A DNA stretch of 6,760 bases from Bacillota bacterium (GTDB taxonomy: Bacteria; Bacillota_E; JAJZYS01; JAILZS01), in contig JAKASY010000110.1 in assembly GCA_021817625.1 (NCBI GenBank), forward strand, positions 1-6,760. Reading direction: 5' to 3'. Both the position numbers and the translations under genes were made by a program. The notes below the pieces were generated by a model. It ran no database searches, had not been told where the DNA came from, and worked only from the letters and a program-made list of their open reading frames with translations. This document shows positions 1 through 5,515 of this stretch, in pieces (the first letter of the stretch is position 1; the number at the start of each line of letters is the position of its first letter).

Positions 1-691
1 GCGGCTCCGGAGGCGAGCCGACCAGCGGGTTGTGGGCGGTCTGCACGGCCACGGCCGTGAGGACGATCGCGGCCGTGCCGCCCTGGTAGGGATTGGCCGC
101 GGCGAACGGGAGAGCGTAGTTGACCACAAACGTGTCGCTCCAGCCGCTGTCGACCGAGCCGCCGGCGTTGACGAACGTGTGGCCGACCTTGGCGACGAGC
201 TGGCCCTGGTTGCTGCTTGAGCACGTGGAGGCGTTGGGGTACGACCCCTGGCACGTGACGCTGCCGACGCCGAAGGTGTTGCCGTAGCTGTCCAGGATGA
301 TCACCTGAAGGCCGTCCGGCTGGCCGTCCAGGAGCGCCTCGGTGCCCGGGCTCCCGGCCTGCGAGGAGGTCGAGACCTTGAGGCCGATCCACGCGGGCAC
401 CGTGCCCGTGTACGCCACCTCGTAGGAGCAGGCGGACGGCAGCGTGTCGTCCGTGCCGGGGAAGAGCGTGGAGGACGAGCTCTCACCGGGCGCGAGCGCG
501 CCCGAGTTCTGGATCGTGCATGGGGACGACTCGGCCGCCTCCGCCAGCCGAAGGGAGGCGGCGACGAACGTCGAGTCCTGATAGGGCGCGGCGCTCGCGA
601 AGTAGGCGTAGCTGGCGCCGCCGATGAGCGAGGTCGACAGGGCGACCGCGCCGCCGATGAGAGCGAGTCGGACAAGGGTCATCCGAGTCAT
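1..691 (-). CDS. TasA/camelysin-family secreted protein, paralog 2 (3' end missing)
   Basis: A 230-residue N-terminal part is visible and the frame stays open to the window edge. The start is ATG at 691, with AGGTGAG at 697-703 giving a 5-nt spacer; an in-frame ATG at 682 is a second choice. The N-terminus is a SipW-cognate type signal peptide: Arg3 and Arg8, a hydrophobic core at about 9-24, then GGASYAYF (25-31) and QDSTFVAASL (38-47), the equivalent of the family NTFxAGxL element. Cleavage would be expected after Ala29. It is clearly paralogous to the upstream gene at 813-1496. Shared features are a Cys58...Cys88 pair followed by SYxVAYTGTVPA (89-100), GWSDTFVVNYALPF (183-196) and AVAVQ (213-217). 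A region at about 130-170 with a second pair (Cys147, Cys157) is unique to this copy. The likely role is an extracellular fibre or matrix subunit processed by the neighbouring signal peptidase. The family call is firm; fibre formation is inferred from TasA. Confidence 0.82.
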   Translation of the reverse strand, partial: MTRMTLVRLALIGGAVALSTSLIGGASYAYFASAAPYQDSTFVAASLRLAEAAESSPCTIQNSGALAPGESSSSTLFPGTDDTLPSACSYEVAYTGTVPAWIGLKVSTSSQAGSPGTEALLDGQPDGLQVIILDSYGNTFGVGSVTCQGSYPNASTCSSSNQGQLVAKVGHTFVNAGGSVDSGWSDTFVVNYALPFAAANPYQGGTAAIVLTAVAVQTAHNPLVGSPPEP

Positions 692-812
692 GCGATCTCA
701 CCTCATGCCTGTCGGCGGCCGCGCGGCCCGAGGGCCGGGTGCGGCTGCCGCTGGGTGCGGCGCATGCCGATGGGCAGAGCCACCGGCATGCCGCGCTGGG
801 GCGTGTGCGGGA
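692..812 (-). other. Intercistronic region with hairpins between the two TasA-like genes
   Basis: This 121-nt spacer lies between the stop of the first TasA-like gene and the start of the second. It contains a perfect 8-bp inverted repeat, GCATGCCG at 762-769 and CGGCATGC at 784-791, with a 14-nt loop. A second short hairpin, CGGCC(C)/(G)GGCCG, lies at 724-737, and there is a 12-bp palindrome GGCCGCGCGGCC at 717-728 just upstream of the ribosome binding site. No T-run follows either hairpin. They could act as partial terminators, attenuators or mRNA-stability elements that set the ratio of the two paralogs. The structures are seen; the role is inference. Confidence 0.45.
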
Positions 813-1496
813 CTACGAGCCGGACGAGCCGGTGTTGAACGTCGGGAGCTTGAGCTGGCTGGCCGCCGGCGGGTCGACGGGCGTGCCGAGGGTCGGGGCG
901 CTGTTCTGCCCGATGATCGCGTTGGTCGGGTTGGCCTGGATCGCGACGGCCTCGAGCTGCACGTCGGCGGTGGCGCCCTGGTCGGCGTTGCCGTTCGGGT
1001 TGAAGAAGGGCAGGCCGTAGTTGACGCTCACGGTGTCCGACCAGCCGTTGCTGACGTCGTACGCCATCCAGTCCTCGTTGAACGCGTTCATGCCGCTCGT
1101 GTAGGTGGTACTGTTCGAGTCGGTGATCGTGACCGTGAGGTCGGTGAGGCCCGAGTCGCTGTGGCCGATAGCCGGCGCGTCGATCTCGTTCAGGAGCCAG
1201 AGGTCCGCCGGGATGCTGCCCGTGTACGTGAGCGCGTACGTGCAGGGGTTGTCGCCGCCGAAGTAGTTCACGTTGTCCTGGAGGGCCGCGGTCGAGTCGC
1301 CGGGCTGCATGTTGGTGATGTCGCAGGTGGCGAGGGCCGTGTCGCCGATCGTCACGGTGCCCGCGGCGAACGTGTTGTCCTGATACGGACCGTACTGGTA
1401 GAAGTACGCGAAGCTGGCGCCGCCGACCAACAGGCCCGTGAGGCCCATGGCGCCGACGAGCAGCGCGGCTCGCTTACCCACAGAAGCCAGGTTCAT
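813..1496 (-). CDS. TasA/camelysin-family secreted protein, paralog 1
   Basis: Encodes 227 aa. The ATG start is fixed by a full AGGAGG (1505-1510) with an 8-nt spacer. The SipW-cognate signal peptide has Lys8/Arg9, a hydrophobic core at about 10-26, GGASFAYF (25-32) and NTFAAGTV (41-48), the hallmark of TasA/CalY proteins; cleavage is expected after Ala30. The mature part is rich in Asn, Thr, Asp and Gly and poor in Lys, as expected for a beta-rich extracellular protein. MQPGDS (63-68) matches the PGD turn common in the family. Cys58 and Cys85 could form a disulfide, and the same spacing pattern is seen in the second paralog. GWSDTVSVNYGLPF (151-164) is also shared. The C-terminus (about 200-227) is a Pro/Gly/Ser tail with no sorting signal. 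It lies 88 nt after the signal peptidase gene, the same order as sipW-tasA in B. subtilis. The likely role is a matrix or spore-surface fibre subunit. M73-type peptidase annotations of such proteins are not supported by any active-site motif that I can see. Confidence 0.85.
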   Translation of the reverse strand: MNLASVGKRAALLVGAMGLTGLLVGGASFAYFYQYGPYQDNTFAAGTVTIGDTALATCDITNMQPGDSTAALQDNVNYFGGDNPCTYALTYTGSIPADLWLLNEIDAPAIGHSDSGLTDLTVTITDSNSTTYTSGMNAFNEDWMAYDVSNGWSDTVSVNYGLPFFNPNGNADQGATADVQLEAVAIQANPTNAIIGQNSAPTLGTPVDPPAASQLKLPTFNTGSSGS

Positions 1497-1504
1497 CGTA
1501 CGAA

Positions 1505-1510
1505 CCTCCT
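1505..1510 (-). promoter_or_regulatory. Strong ribosome binding site of the first TasA-like gene
   Basis: On the minus strand this reads AGGAGG, a complete anti-16S match, 8 nt before the ATG at 1496. It lies at the end of an A-rich stretch (1511-1536) that is unusual for this GC-rich DNA and should keep the site unstructured. High translation would suit a structural subunit, with sipW just upstream made in catalytic amounts. Confidence 0.7.
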
Positions 1511-1584
1511 ACATTGGGGATGTTTGGGACTTTTCACAGAGGGGCCCAGACGCACGGGGCCGGAACCTGCGGGTGTCGGGCCCG

Positions 1585-2211
1585 TCAGTGCGACGCATCC
1601 CCCCCTTCCGGAGCGGCGGCGAGCGCCCGCCGCTCTTGCTCGTCCAGGCGACGCCAGAGGCGGAGGAACTCGGCTCCGACGAGGTAGACGATGGGCAGCC
1701 CAACGGTGAGGCCGAAGCCCCACGGCGTGCGCACGTCGGCGCTCATGTAGCCCAGGTAGGGAACGCGGAACATGTAGACGCCCATGATCTGCGCCGGGTT
1801 CACCGGATGGGGGTCAATCGAGGTGTTCGCGTCGCCCTTGGTCACGTACATGTGCGTCACGCGGCCCAGCGTGTGTCCCTTGGGTCGGACCGTGACGATG
1901 CCGACGATGCGGTGGCTGACCACGATGGTCTTGCCGGGGATGAAGTACGGGGACCTGTAGGTGATGATCTGGCCGACCTTCAGGTTCTCGGCCTGGGCGG
2001 CCGTCACGGTGCGGTCGACGATCGCGTCGCCCGTGTTGAACGTCCCGGTCATCGAGCCGCTCAGGACGGACAGGAGCATGTGGCCGAACAGGGGCCGCTG
2101 GCTCGAGATGCGCTGGGCAAGCGACAGGGTGAAGACCCCGAGGAGCAGGACGACGAGCACCGTGGTGAGCGCGGTGCCGACCCAGCGCGCGCCGGTCCTT
2201 ACGTAGGCCAT
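1585..2211 (-). CDS. sipW: SipW-type (ER-type) signal peptidase I
   Basis: Encodes 208 aa. The ATG start at 2211 is fixed by AGGAGG (2219-2224) with a 7-nt spacer. This is a membrane-bound serine peptidase that removes signal peptides on the outer face of the membrane. There is an N-terminal membrane segment at about 12-32 and a C-terminal one at about 165-183, the two-anchor layout of SipW. The catalytic region LSVLSGSM (47-54) gives Ser53 as nucleophile. SHRI (99-102) gives His100, the ER-type replacement for the Lys of ordinary bacterial LepB enzymes. TKGDANTSID (124-133) carries the conserved Asp127 and Asp133. Where family members usually have SGSMEP, this protein has SGSMTG, so the Glu-Pro is lost. 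The gene sits between the first gene of the cluster and two genes whose products carry SipW-cognate signal peptides, so those are its likely substrates. The family assignment is firm, and the symbol is given by family and synteny. Confidence 0.92.
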   Translation of the reverse strand: MAYVRTGARWVGTALTTVLVVLLLGVFTLSLAQRISSQRPLFGHMLLSVLSGSMTGTFNTGDAIVDRTVTAAQAENLKVGQIITYRSPYFIPGKTIVVSHRIVGIVTVRPKGHTLGRVTHMYVTKGDANTSIDPHPVNPAQIMGVYMFRVPYLGYMSADVRTPWGFGLTVGLPIVYLVGAEFLRLWRRLDEQERRALAAAPEGGDASH

Positions 2212-2232
2212 GACGGATCCTCCTTTTCATGG

Positions 2233-2250
2233 AACCGGCGGCAGCCGGTT
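2233..2250 (-). other. Intercistronic hairpin between first gene and sipW
   Basis: A perfect 7-bp stem AACCGGC/GCCGGTT with a 4-nt loop (2240-2243) begins 1 nt after the stop codon of the upstream gene and ends 8 nt before the AGGAGG of sipW. It is followed by an A-rich stretch, not a T-run, so it is a poor intrinsic terminator. It may protect or separate messages, or lower sipW translation relative to the first gene. The structure is seen directly; the role is inferred. Confidence 0.5.
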
Positions 2251-2251
2251 G

Positions 2252-3847
2252 CTAGCTCTGGGTCGTGACGGCGGGCGGGCTTGCGGTTGCGGCCTGTCCG
2301 CTGGTGGCGCCGGACGCCGACGCCGGGCCGCTCGGAGCCGTGGCGGTGGAGGTGGTGCCGGCCGCGTCGGCCGACGACCCCGCGCCGCTCTCCTGGAGCG
2401 TGCTGCCGGTGCCGCCCGCGCCCGTCGGGGCGGCCGCACCGGTTTGGCCGCTGCCGCTTGGGCCGCCCGATGGCGACGTGGTGCCCTGACCGGGCGCGGT
2501 CGCGGCGGCGGTGCCGCCCGCCGGGGTCTGCGCCGACGCGCCGGCCTCCGCGCTGCTCGGAGCGCTCGCGGCGCTGCCGCTCGCGCCCGTGCCGGATGGG
2601 CCGTCGCCGCCTGCGCTGCCCGAGGCCGACGTGCTCCCCTGCCCGGTCGAGGCCGTGGCGGCGCCGCCCGAGGTGCCCGGCGCCGACGCGTCGGCCCCCG
2701 CGGCGCCTTGCGAGCTCGCGCTGGGCGACGAGGACTGCCCGGCGCCCGCCTGGCTGCCCGCTCCTCCACTGCCGGCCGATGCGGCGGTGCTGTCCGAAGA
2801 CGGGCTCGGGCCCGATGCGCTGCCGGTGGGCGCGGGCTGGCTGGAGGCGCCGCTCGGGCCGCTCGAGGGCCCCGTCGCGGGCTGGCCCATGGTCTGGCTG
2901 CCGCCCGTGGCGTCCCTCGCGGCCAGGGTCGCGGCGTCCGTCACGCCCAGATCACCTGTCGTGGTGGAGGTCGACGCTGCCGGCTGGGATGAGCCGGCGC
3001 CGGAGCCCGTCGCTCCCTGGCCTGCGCCGTCCGCGCCGCTCGTGGAGGCTCCTGCGGTGGCCAGCGTGGAGGCATTCATGGAGCCGGGGCCCCCGGTGCT
3101 CGTGGGGGCTGACGCCCCAGGCGATGACGGCCCGGTCGCGCTATCGGTCGTCTGGCCTGAGCCCGGGCCGGAAGTGGTGCCGCTACTTGTGCCCGGCCCG
3201 CCGGCGCCGGCGGTGTCGGAAGTGCCGGCGGTGCCGCCTTGCCCGTCAGTTGCGGTGGCGCAGTCCGTTGGGTATTGGGTCGAGGGTGTCGGGCCAGCGC
3301 CCGTCGGCGCGGTGCTCGGGGCCTGCGACCCGGCGGCATCACCGCTCGCCGCGCTCGTGGGGCAGGTCGGCGGCGGGGGCGGCGGGACAACAAGAACGGT
3401 TACGGGAAGCACCCAGGCATCAAACCCATCGGAGAGCGCGACGACGAGCGAACCGCTGAGGGTGGCGGCCTGGTCCGCCTGGGGCGCCTGGACGTCCAGC
3501 GTGAGCTGGCCTGTGCCGGAGATCGAGGCGGAGCCGGGGATGCCGACGAGGCCCACGCCGACGCCGAAGCGTGCCGCGTGGTACACCTGCACGCCGAGCG
3601 AGAGCGACTGGGATGTGCCCGCGAACATGGGCCCGAGGGCCACCGGGGCGTCGCTCGACAGGGAGAGGAGGGCGCCGTGGCCGACCGCCCGGAAGCCGGC
3701 GGCGGGCAGCGTGGCCTCGGCAAACTCGAAGCTGTTCGTGCCGAGGGCCGACAGCTGCGTGCCGAAAGCAAGCACCAGCAAGGCGAGCATCGCTCGCCTG
3801 CCGGTCAGCAACCTGGGGAGAAGCCGGGAGAGGCGACGGCAAGCCAT
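2252..3847 (-). CDS. Secreted protein with beta-rich domain and long Ser/Thr/Gly/Ala/Pro tail (tapA position)
   Basis: Encodes 531 aa from ATG 3847. The frame is open further upstream to 4012, but that extension looks non-coding and has no export signal. The 3847 start gives an Arg-rich n-region (6 Arg in residues 4-18), a hydrophobic core at about 19-36 and then GTNSFEFAEATL (36-47), loosely like the NTFxAGTL element of SipW substrates. No good ribosome binding site precedes it; ATG 3790 is an alternative but would drop the basic n-region. Residues about 48-154 are hydrophobic/polar alternating and probably a beta-sandwich. Six prolines (155-160) and a Cys162...Cys196 pair lead into a tail to residue 531 with almost no charged, aromatic or large hydrophobic residues: mucin-like, probably disordered, with many possible O-glycosylation sites. 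No LPxTG or C-terminal anchor is present. It is the first gene of a cluster continuing with sipW and tasA-like genes, the place held by tapA in B. subtilis. I do not recognise the family; a role as fibre anchor, assembly factor or spacer is inference. Confidence 0.72.
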   Translation of the reverse strand: MACRRLSRLLPRLLTGRRAMLALLVLAFGTQLSALGTNSFEFAEATLPAAGFRAVGHGALLSLSSDAPVALGPMFAGTSQSLSLGVQVYHAARFGVGVGLVGIPGSASISGTGQLTLDVQAPQADQAATLSGSLVVALSDGFDAWVLPVTVLVVPPPPPPTCPTSAASGDAAGSQAPSTAPTGAGPTPSTQYPTDCATATDGQGGTAGTSDTAGAGGPGTSSGTTSGPGSGQTTDSATGPSSPGASAPTSTGGPGSMNASTLATAGASTSGADGAGQGATGSGAGSSQPAASTSTTTGDLGVTDAATLAARDATGGSQTMGQPATGPSSGPSGASSQPAPTGSASGPSPSSDSTAASAGSGGAGSQAGAGQSSSPSASSQGAAGADASAPGTSGGAATASTGQGSTSASGSAGGDGPSGTGASGSAASAPSSAEAGASAQTPAGGTAAATAPGQGTTSPSGGPSGSGQTGAAAPTGAGGTGSTLQESGAGSSADAAGTTSTATAPSGPASASGATSGQAATASPPAVTTQS

Positions 3848-3908
3848 TCGGCTGGGGAAGGCGCAGCCAACCGCAGGGCGGCGATAGTTGTCGTGCTCGC
3901 GGGCGTGG

Positions 3909-3916
3909 TGTCGACA
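3909..3916. promoter_or_regulatory. TGTCGACA palindrome, possible second Spo0A-like half-site
   Basis: An 8-bp self-complementary sequence that carries the TGTCGA core on both strands, 45 nt downstream (in the minus-strand sense) of the ATCGAC/GTCGAT repeat. Spo0A boxes have the core TGTCGAA, so this is only a partial match. TCGA-containing palindromes are common in GC-rich DNA and another TGTCGA occurs inside the coding region near 145, so the call is weak. Confidence 0.2.
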
Positions 3917-3947
3917 GCGTATCCGCTGCAGCGTGCGGGTTTGCGCC

Positions 3948-3976
3948 TTCCAATCGACGCTTGTCGATAAAGTCAA
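3948..3976 (-). promoter_or_regulatory. Candidate promoter with overlapping inverted repeat and Spo0A-box-like site
   Basis: On the minus strand TTGACT (3976-3971) resembles a sigma-A -35 element. The following 17 nt lead to a poor -10 (TTGGAA, 3953-3948). The spacer is occupied by a perfect inverted repeat ATCGAC-GCTT-GTCGAT (3953-3968). Its right half with flank, TTGTCGATAAA (3961-3971, plus strand), differs at one position from the AT-flanked Spo0A box TTGTCGAAAAA. A regulator bound here would overlap RNA polymerase contacts. The cluster is the obvious target, with the first start codon about 100 nt downstream. The sequences are seen; the sigma factor and regulator are inferred. Confidence 0.38.
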
Positions 3977-4148
3977 AGCGCCACCGCCTCTCGGCCGGTA
4001 GCGTAACGCCAAGCTAGCCTTCCAGAACCGTCACCAAATACGCCAATTCGCCGCTAGCATGCTTAGGCATGCGATTCGTACTCGTCTACCGATACCCTAA
4101 GCAATGCATGCGCATGAATTACCCTAGAGACGTGCGTCGCGCCGGTGT

Positions 4149-4171
4149 AAAGAAGACGCGCCTCGAGCGCG
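4149..4171 (-). terminator. Possible intrinsic terminator of the APC permease gene
   Basis: In the minus-strand direction a 5-bp stem CGCGC/GCGCG (4171-4167 and 4161-4157) with loop TCGAG is followed at once by TCTTCTTT (4156-4149), one of the few pyrimidine/T-rich runs in the window. It begins 28 nt after the permease stop codon. The stem is short, so termination may be incomplete. Confidence 0.4.
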
Positions 4172-4198
4172 CATGCGCCGCGGCGTGGTCCCGGACGG

Positions 4199-5515
4199 TC
4201 AGGTAGCGCGCCGTGCCTTGCGCAGGGCGGGTGCCACCTTGTAGACGTGGTAGACCGATGCGGCGGCCACCAGCAGCAAGAGCGCCAGCCCCGGCATGTC
4301 GCCAGGTAGCGTGGCCGCGATCACGGCCAGGGCGATGAAGATGATGCCCACGACGACCGGCAGGGCGACGCCACCGGGCGCCCGGAAGAAGGGGCTCGCG
4401 TCCGGCTCGCGACGACGCAGTCCGATCAGGCTTAGGGCCGCGGCGGCATACATGGCCGACTCGATCGCGGCGCCCATGTTGATGAGGTACACGTACCGCC
4501 CGGTTGCGGCGACGGCCAGGGCGAGGACGAGAGCCGTGGCGGAGATCGCCACAAGCGCCCGGTCGGGCACCATGCGCTCGTTGAGGTGCGCGAACACCGG
4601 CTGGAGCACCCGCTCGCGCGACAGGGCGTAGAGGAGGCGGCTACCGGACACGAAGGCGCCGTTGAACGTGGTGATCGCGGTGACGGCGGTGATGACGAGC
4701 ATCGCCCAGAATCCGAAGGCGCCCAGCGCGGCCCGCCCGACCGCGAGCTGCGGCGCCGTGGAGTGGATGAGCGCGTGCGCGGGCATGAGGGCCGTAAGCG
4801 CGAGGCCGAAAACGCCAAACACGACCGCGAGGGCGGCGACCGCGATGACCATGCCCGGCGGCAGGCTTTTTGCCGAGCGCACCTCCTCGGCAAGCGGCGT
4901 GACCCACTCGAAGCCGACGAAGATGAAGATGCCCTCGGCGATGCCCTGCATGACGCCCCCGGCGCCCCCCGGCGGCGGCCACAGCCTGGCGGGGTGGAGA
5001 CCATGGACGGCGAGGCTCACGACGGAGAGGCCGAAGAGGCCCGCAAGGAGCGCGTAGGTGGTGAGGTCCTGCATGCGACCGGCGATGCGCACGCCGCGCA
5101 GGTTCGCGAAGAAGATCGCGCCAAGGGCGACGACCACCCAGACGACGCCCGGCAGCTGGGGCAGGCCGGCGTGCACCACCGTGCCGAGGACGAAGGCGTC
5201 GGCGGCCACGACCAGGAGGATCGCGGCGATGTACACGAGCGTGAAGCCGAGGCTGAAGTTGTCCGAGATGCCGCGCCTCAGCCAGACGCGCAGGCCCGCC
5301 GCGGTGGGGTAGCGCGCGGCCAGCTCGGAGAACATGAGGGCGGCGCCGAGACACAGCACGGCGGCCGTGAGGATCGCGACCCACAGGCTCTCGCCGCCCG
5401 TGAGGTCGGCGACCTGGACGACGGCGAGGAAGTTGACCGCAGCGAACGCCAGGCCTGCGCTGGTCGAGACCACGGTGCGCAGACCAAGCTCGCGTCGAAG
5501 AGCGACGACGCCCAC
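4199..5515 (-). CDS. APC-superfamily amino acid/polyamine permease
   Basis: Encodes 438 aa, the usual length for a 12-helix APC transporter. The protein is hydrophobic throughout, with membrane segments starting at about 16, 45, 88, 122, 152, 190, 221, 265, 320, 345, 382 and 408. Two family hallmarks are clear: GFEWVTPLAEEV (201-212), with the conserved GFE and AEE, and NGAFVSGSRLLYALSRERVL (285-304), the sRllya-aR motif after helix 8. The helix 1 region (about 15-36) lacks the usual small-residue G-x-G unwound substrate motif; it reads STSAGLAFAAVN. The start is GTG at 5515, chosen because the cytoplasmic LRRELGLRT entry to helix 1 follows. GGGAG lies directly against this GTG, closer than ideal, and no better in-frame start was found. 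It is divergent from gpr. The substrate cannot be told: amino acid uptake or exchange, or polyamines. Not a GerAB-type germinant receptor subunit as far as I can see. Confidence 0.85.
   Translation of the reverse strand: MGVVALRRELGLRTVVSTSAGLAFAAVNFLAVVQVADLTGGESLWVAILTAAVLCLGAALMFSELAARYPTAAGLRVWLRRGISDNFSLGFTLVYIAAILLVVAADAFVLGTVVHAGLPQLPGVVWVVVALGAIFFANLRGVRIAGRMQDLTTYALLAGLFGLSVVSLAVHGLHPARLWPPPGGAGGVMQGIAEGIFIFVGFEWVTPLAEEVRSAKSLPPGMVIAVAALAVVFGVFGLALTALMPAHALIHSTAPQLAVGRAALGAFGFWAMLVITAVTAITTFNGAFVSGSRLLYALSRERVLQPVFAHLNERMVPDRALVAISATALVLALAVAATGRYVYLINMGAAIESAMYAAAALSLIGLRRREPDASPFFRAPGGVALPVVVGIIFIALAVIAATLPGDMPGLALLLLVAAASVYHVYKVAPALRKARRAT

Larger units (their letters stand above)
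3848..4198. other. Intergenic regulatory region upstream of the TasA-like cluster
   Basis: About 350 nt without a credible gene. It is visibly richer in A and T than the flanking genes, notably at 4010-4150. It contains a candidate promoter/operator (3948-3976), a second TGTCGACA palindrome (3909-3916), four GCATGC palindromes (4057-4062, 4067-4072, 4106-4111, 4171-4176), a direct repeat TACCCTA (4093-4099 and 4120-4126) and a possible terminator (4149-4171). The frame of the downstream gene is open through 3848-4012, but the residues it would encode do not resemble a protein start. Confidence 0.6.

Noticed and set aside
624..2268. Plus-strand open frames at 624-1709 and 1438-2268 across the TasA-like and sipW genes
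   Set aside because: The translations are Arg/Ala/Gly/Val-rich with no recognisable motif, and they overlap genes with clear family signatures and strong ribosome binding sites on the other strand.
2252..3340. Collagen-like Gly-X-Y repeats or a tandem repeat array in the low-complexity tail
   Set aside because: Glycines are frequent but not in a steady three-residue period, and no repeat unit recurs at a fixed length.
2511..3887. Plus-strand open frame of 458 codons opposite the Ser/Thr/Gly-rich gene, plus other long plus-strand frames at 2210-2992, 2281-3459 and 3239-3970
   Set aside because: These are antisense shadows of a GC-rich low-complexity gene, in which all frames tend to stay open. 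They lack a signal sequence, ribosome binding site and domain character, while the minus-strand frame has a signal peptide and fits the operon.
3848..4012. N-terminal extension of the first cluster gene to ATG 4012
   Set aside because: The added 55 residues are basic and without pattern, would bury the signal peptide inside the protein, and cover the candidate promoter/operator.
4093..4126. GGGTAT and GGGTAA (minus strand) as sigma-B-type -10 elements
   Set aside because: No GTTT-like -35 element lies at the required 12-15 nt upstream of either one.
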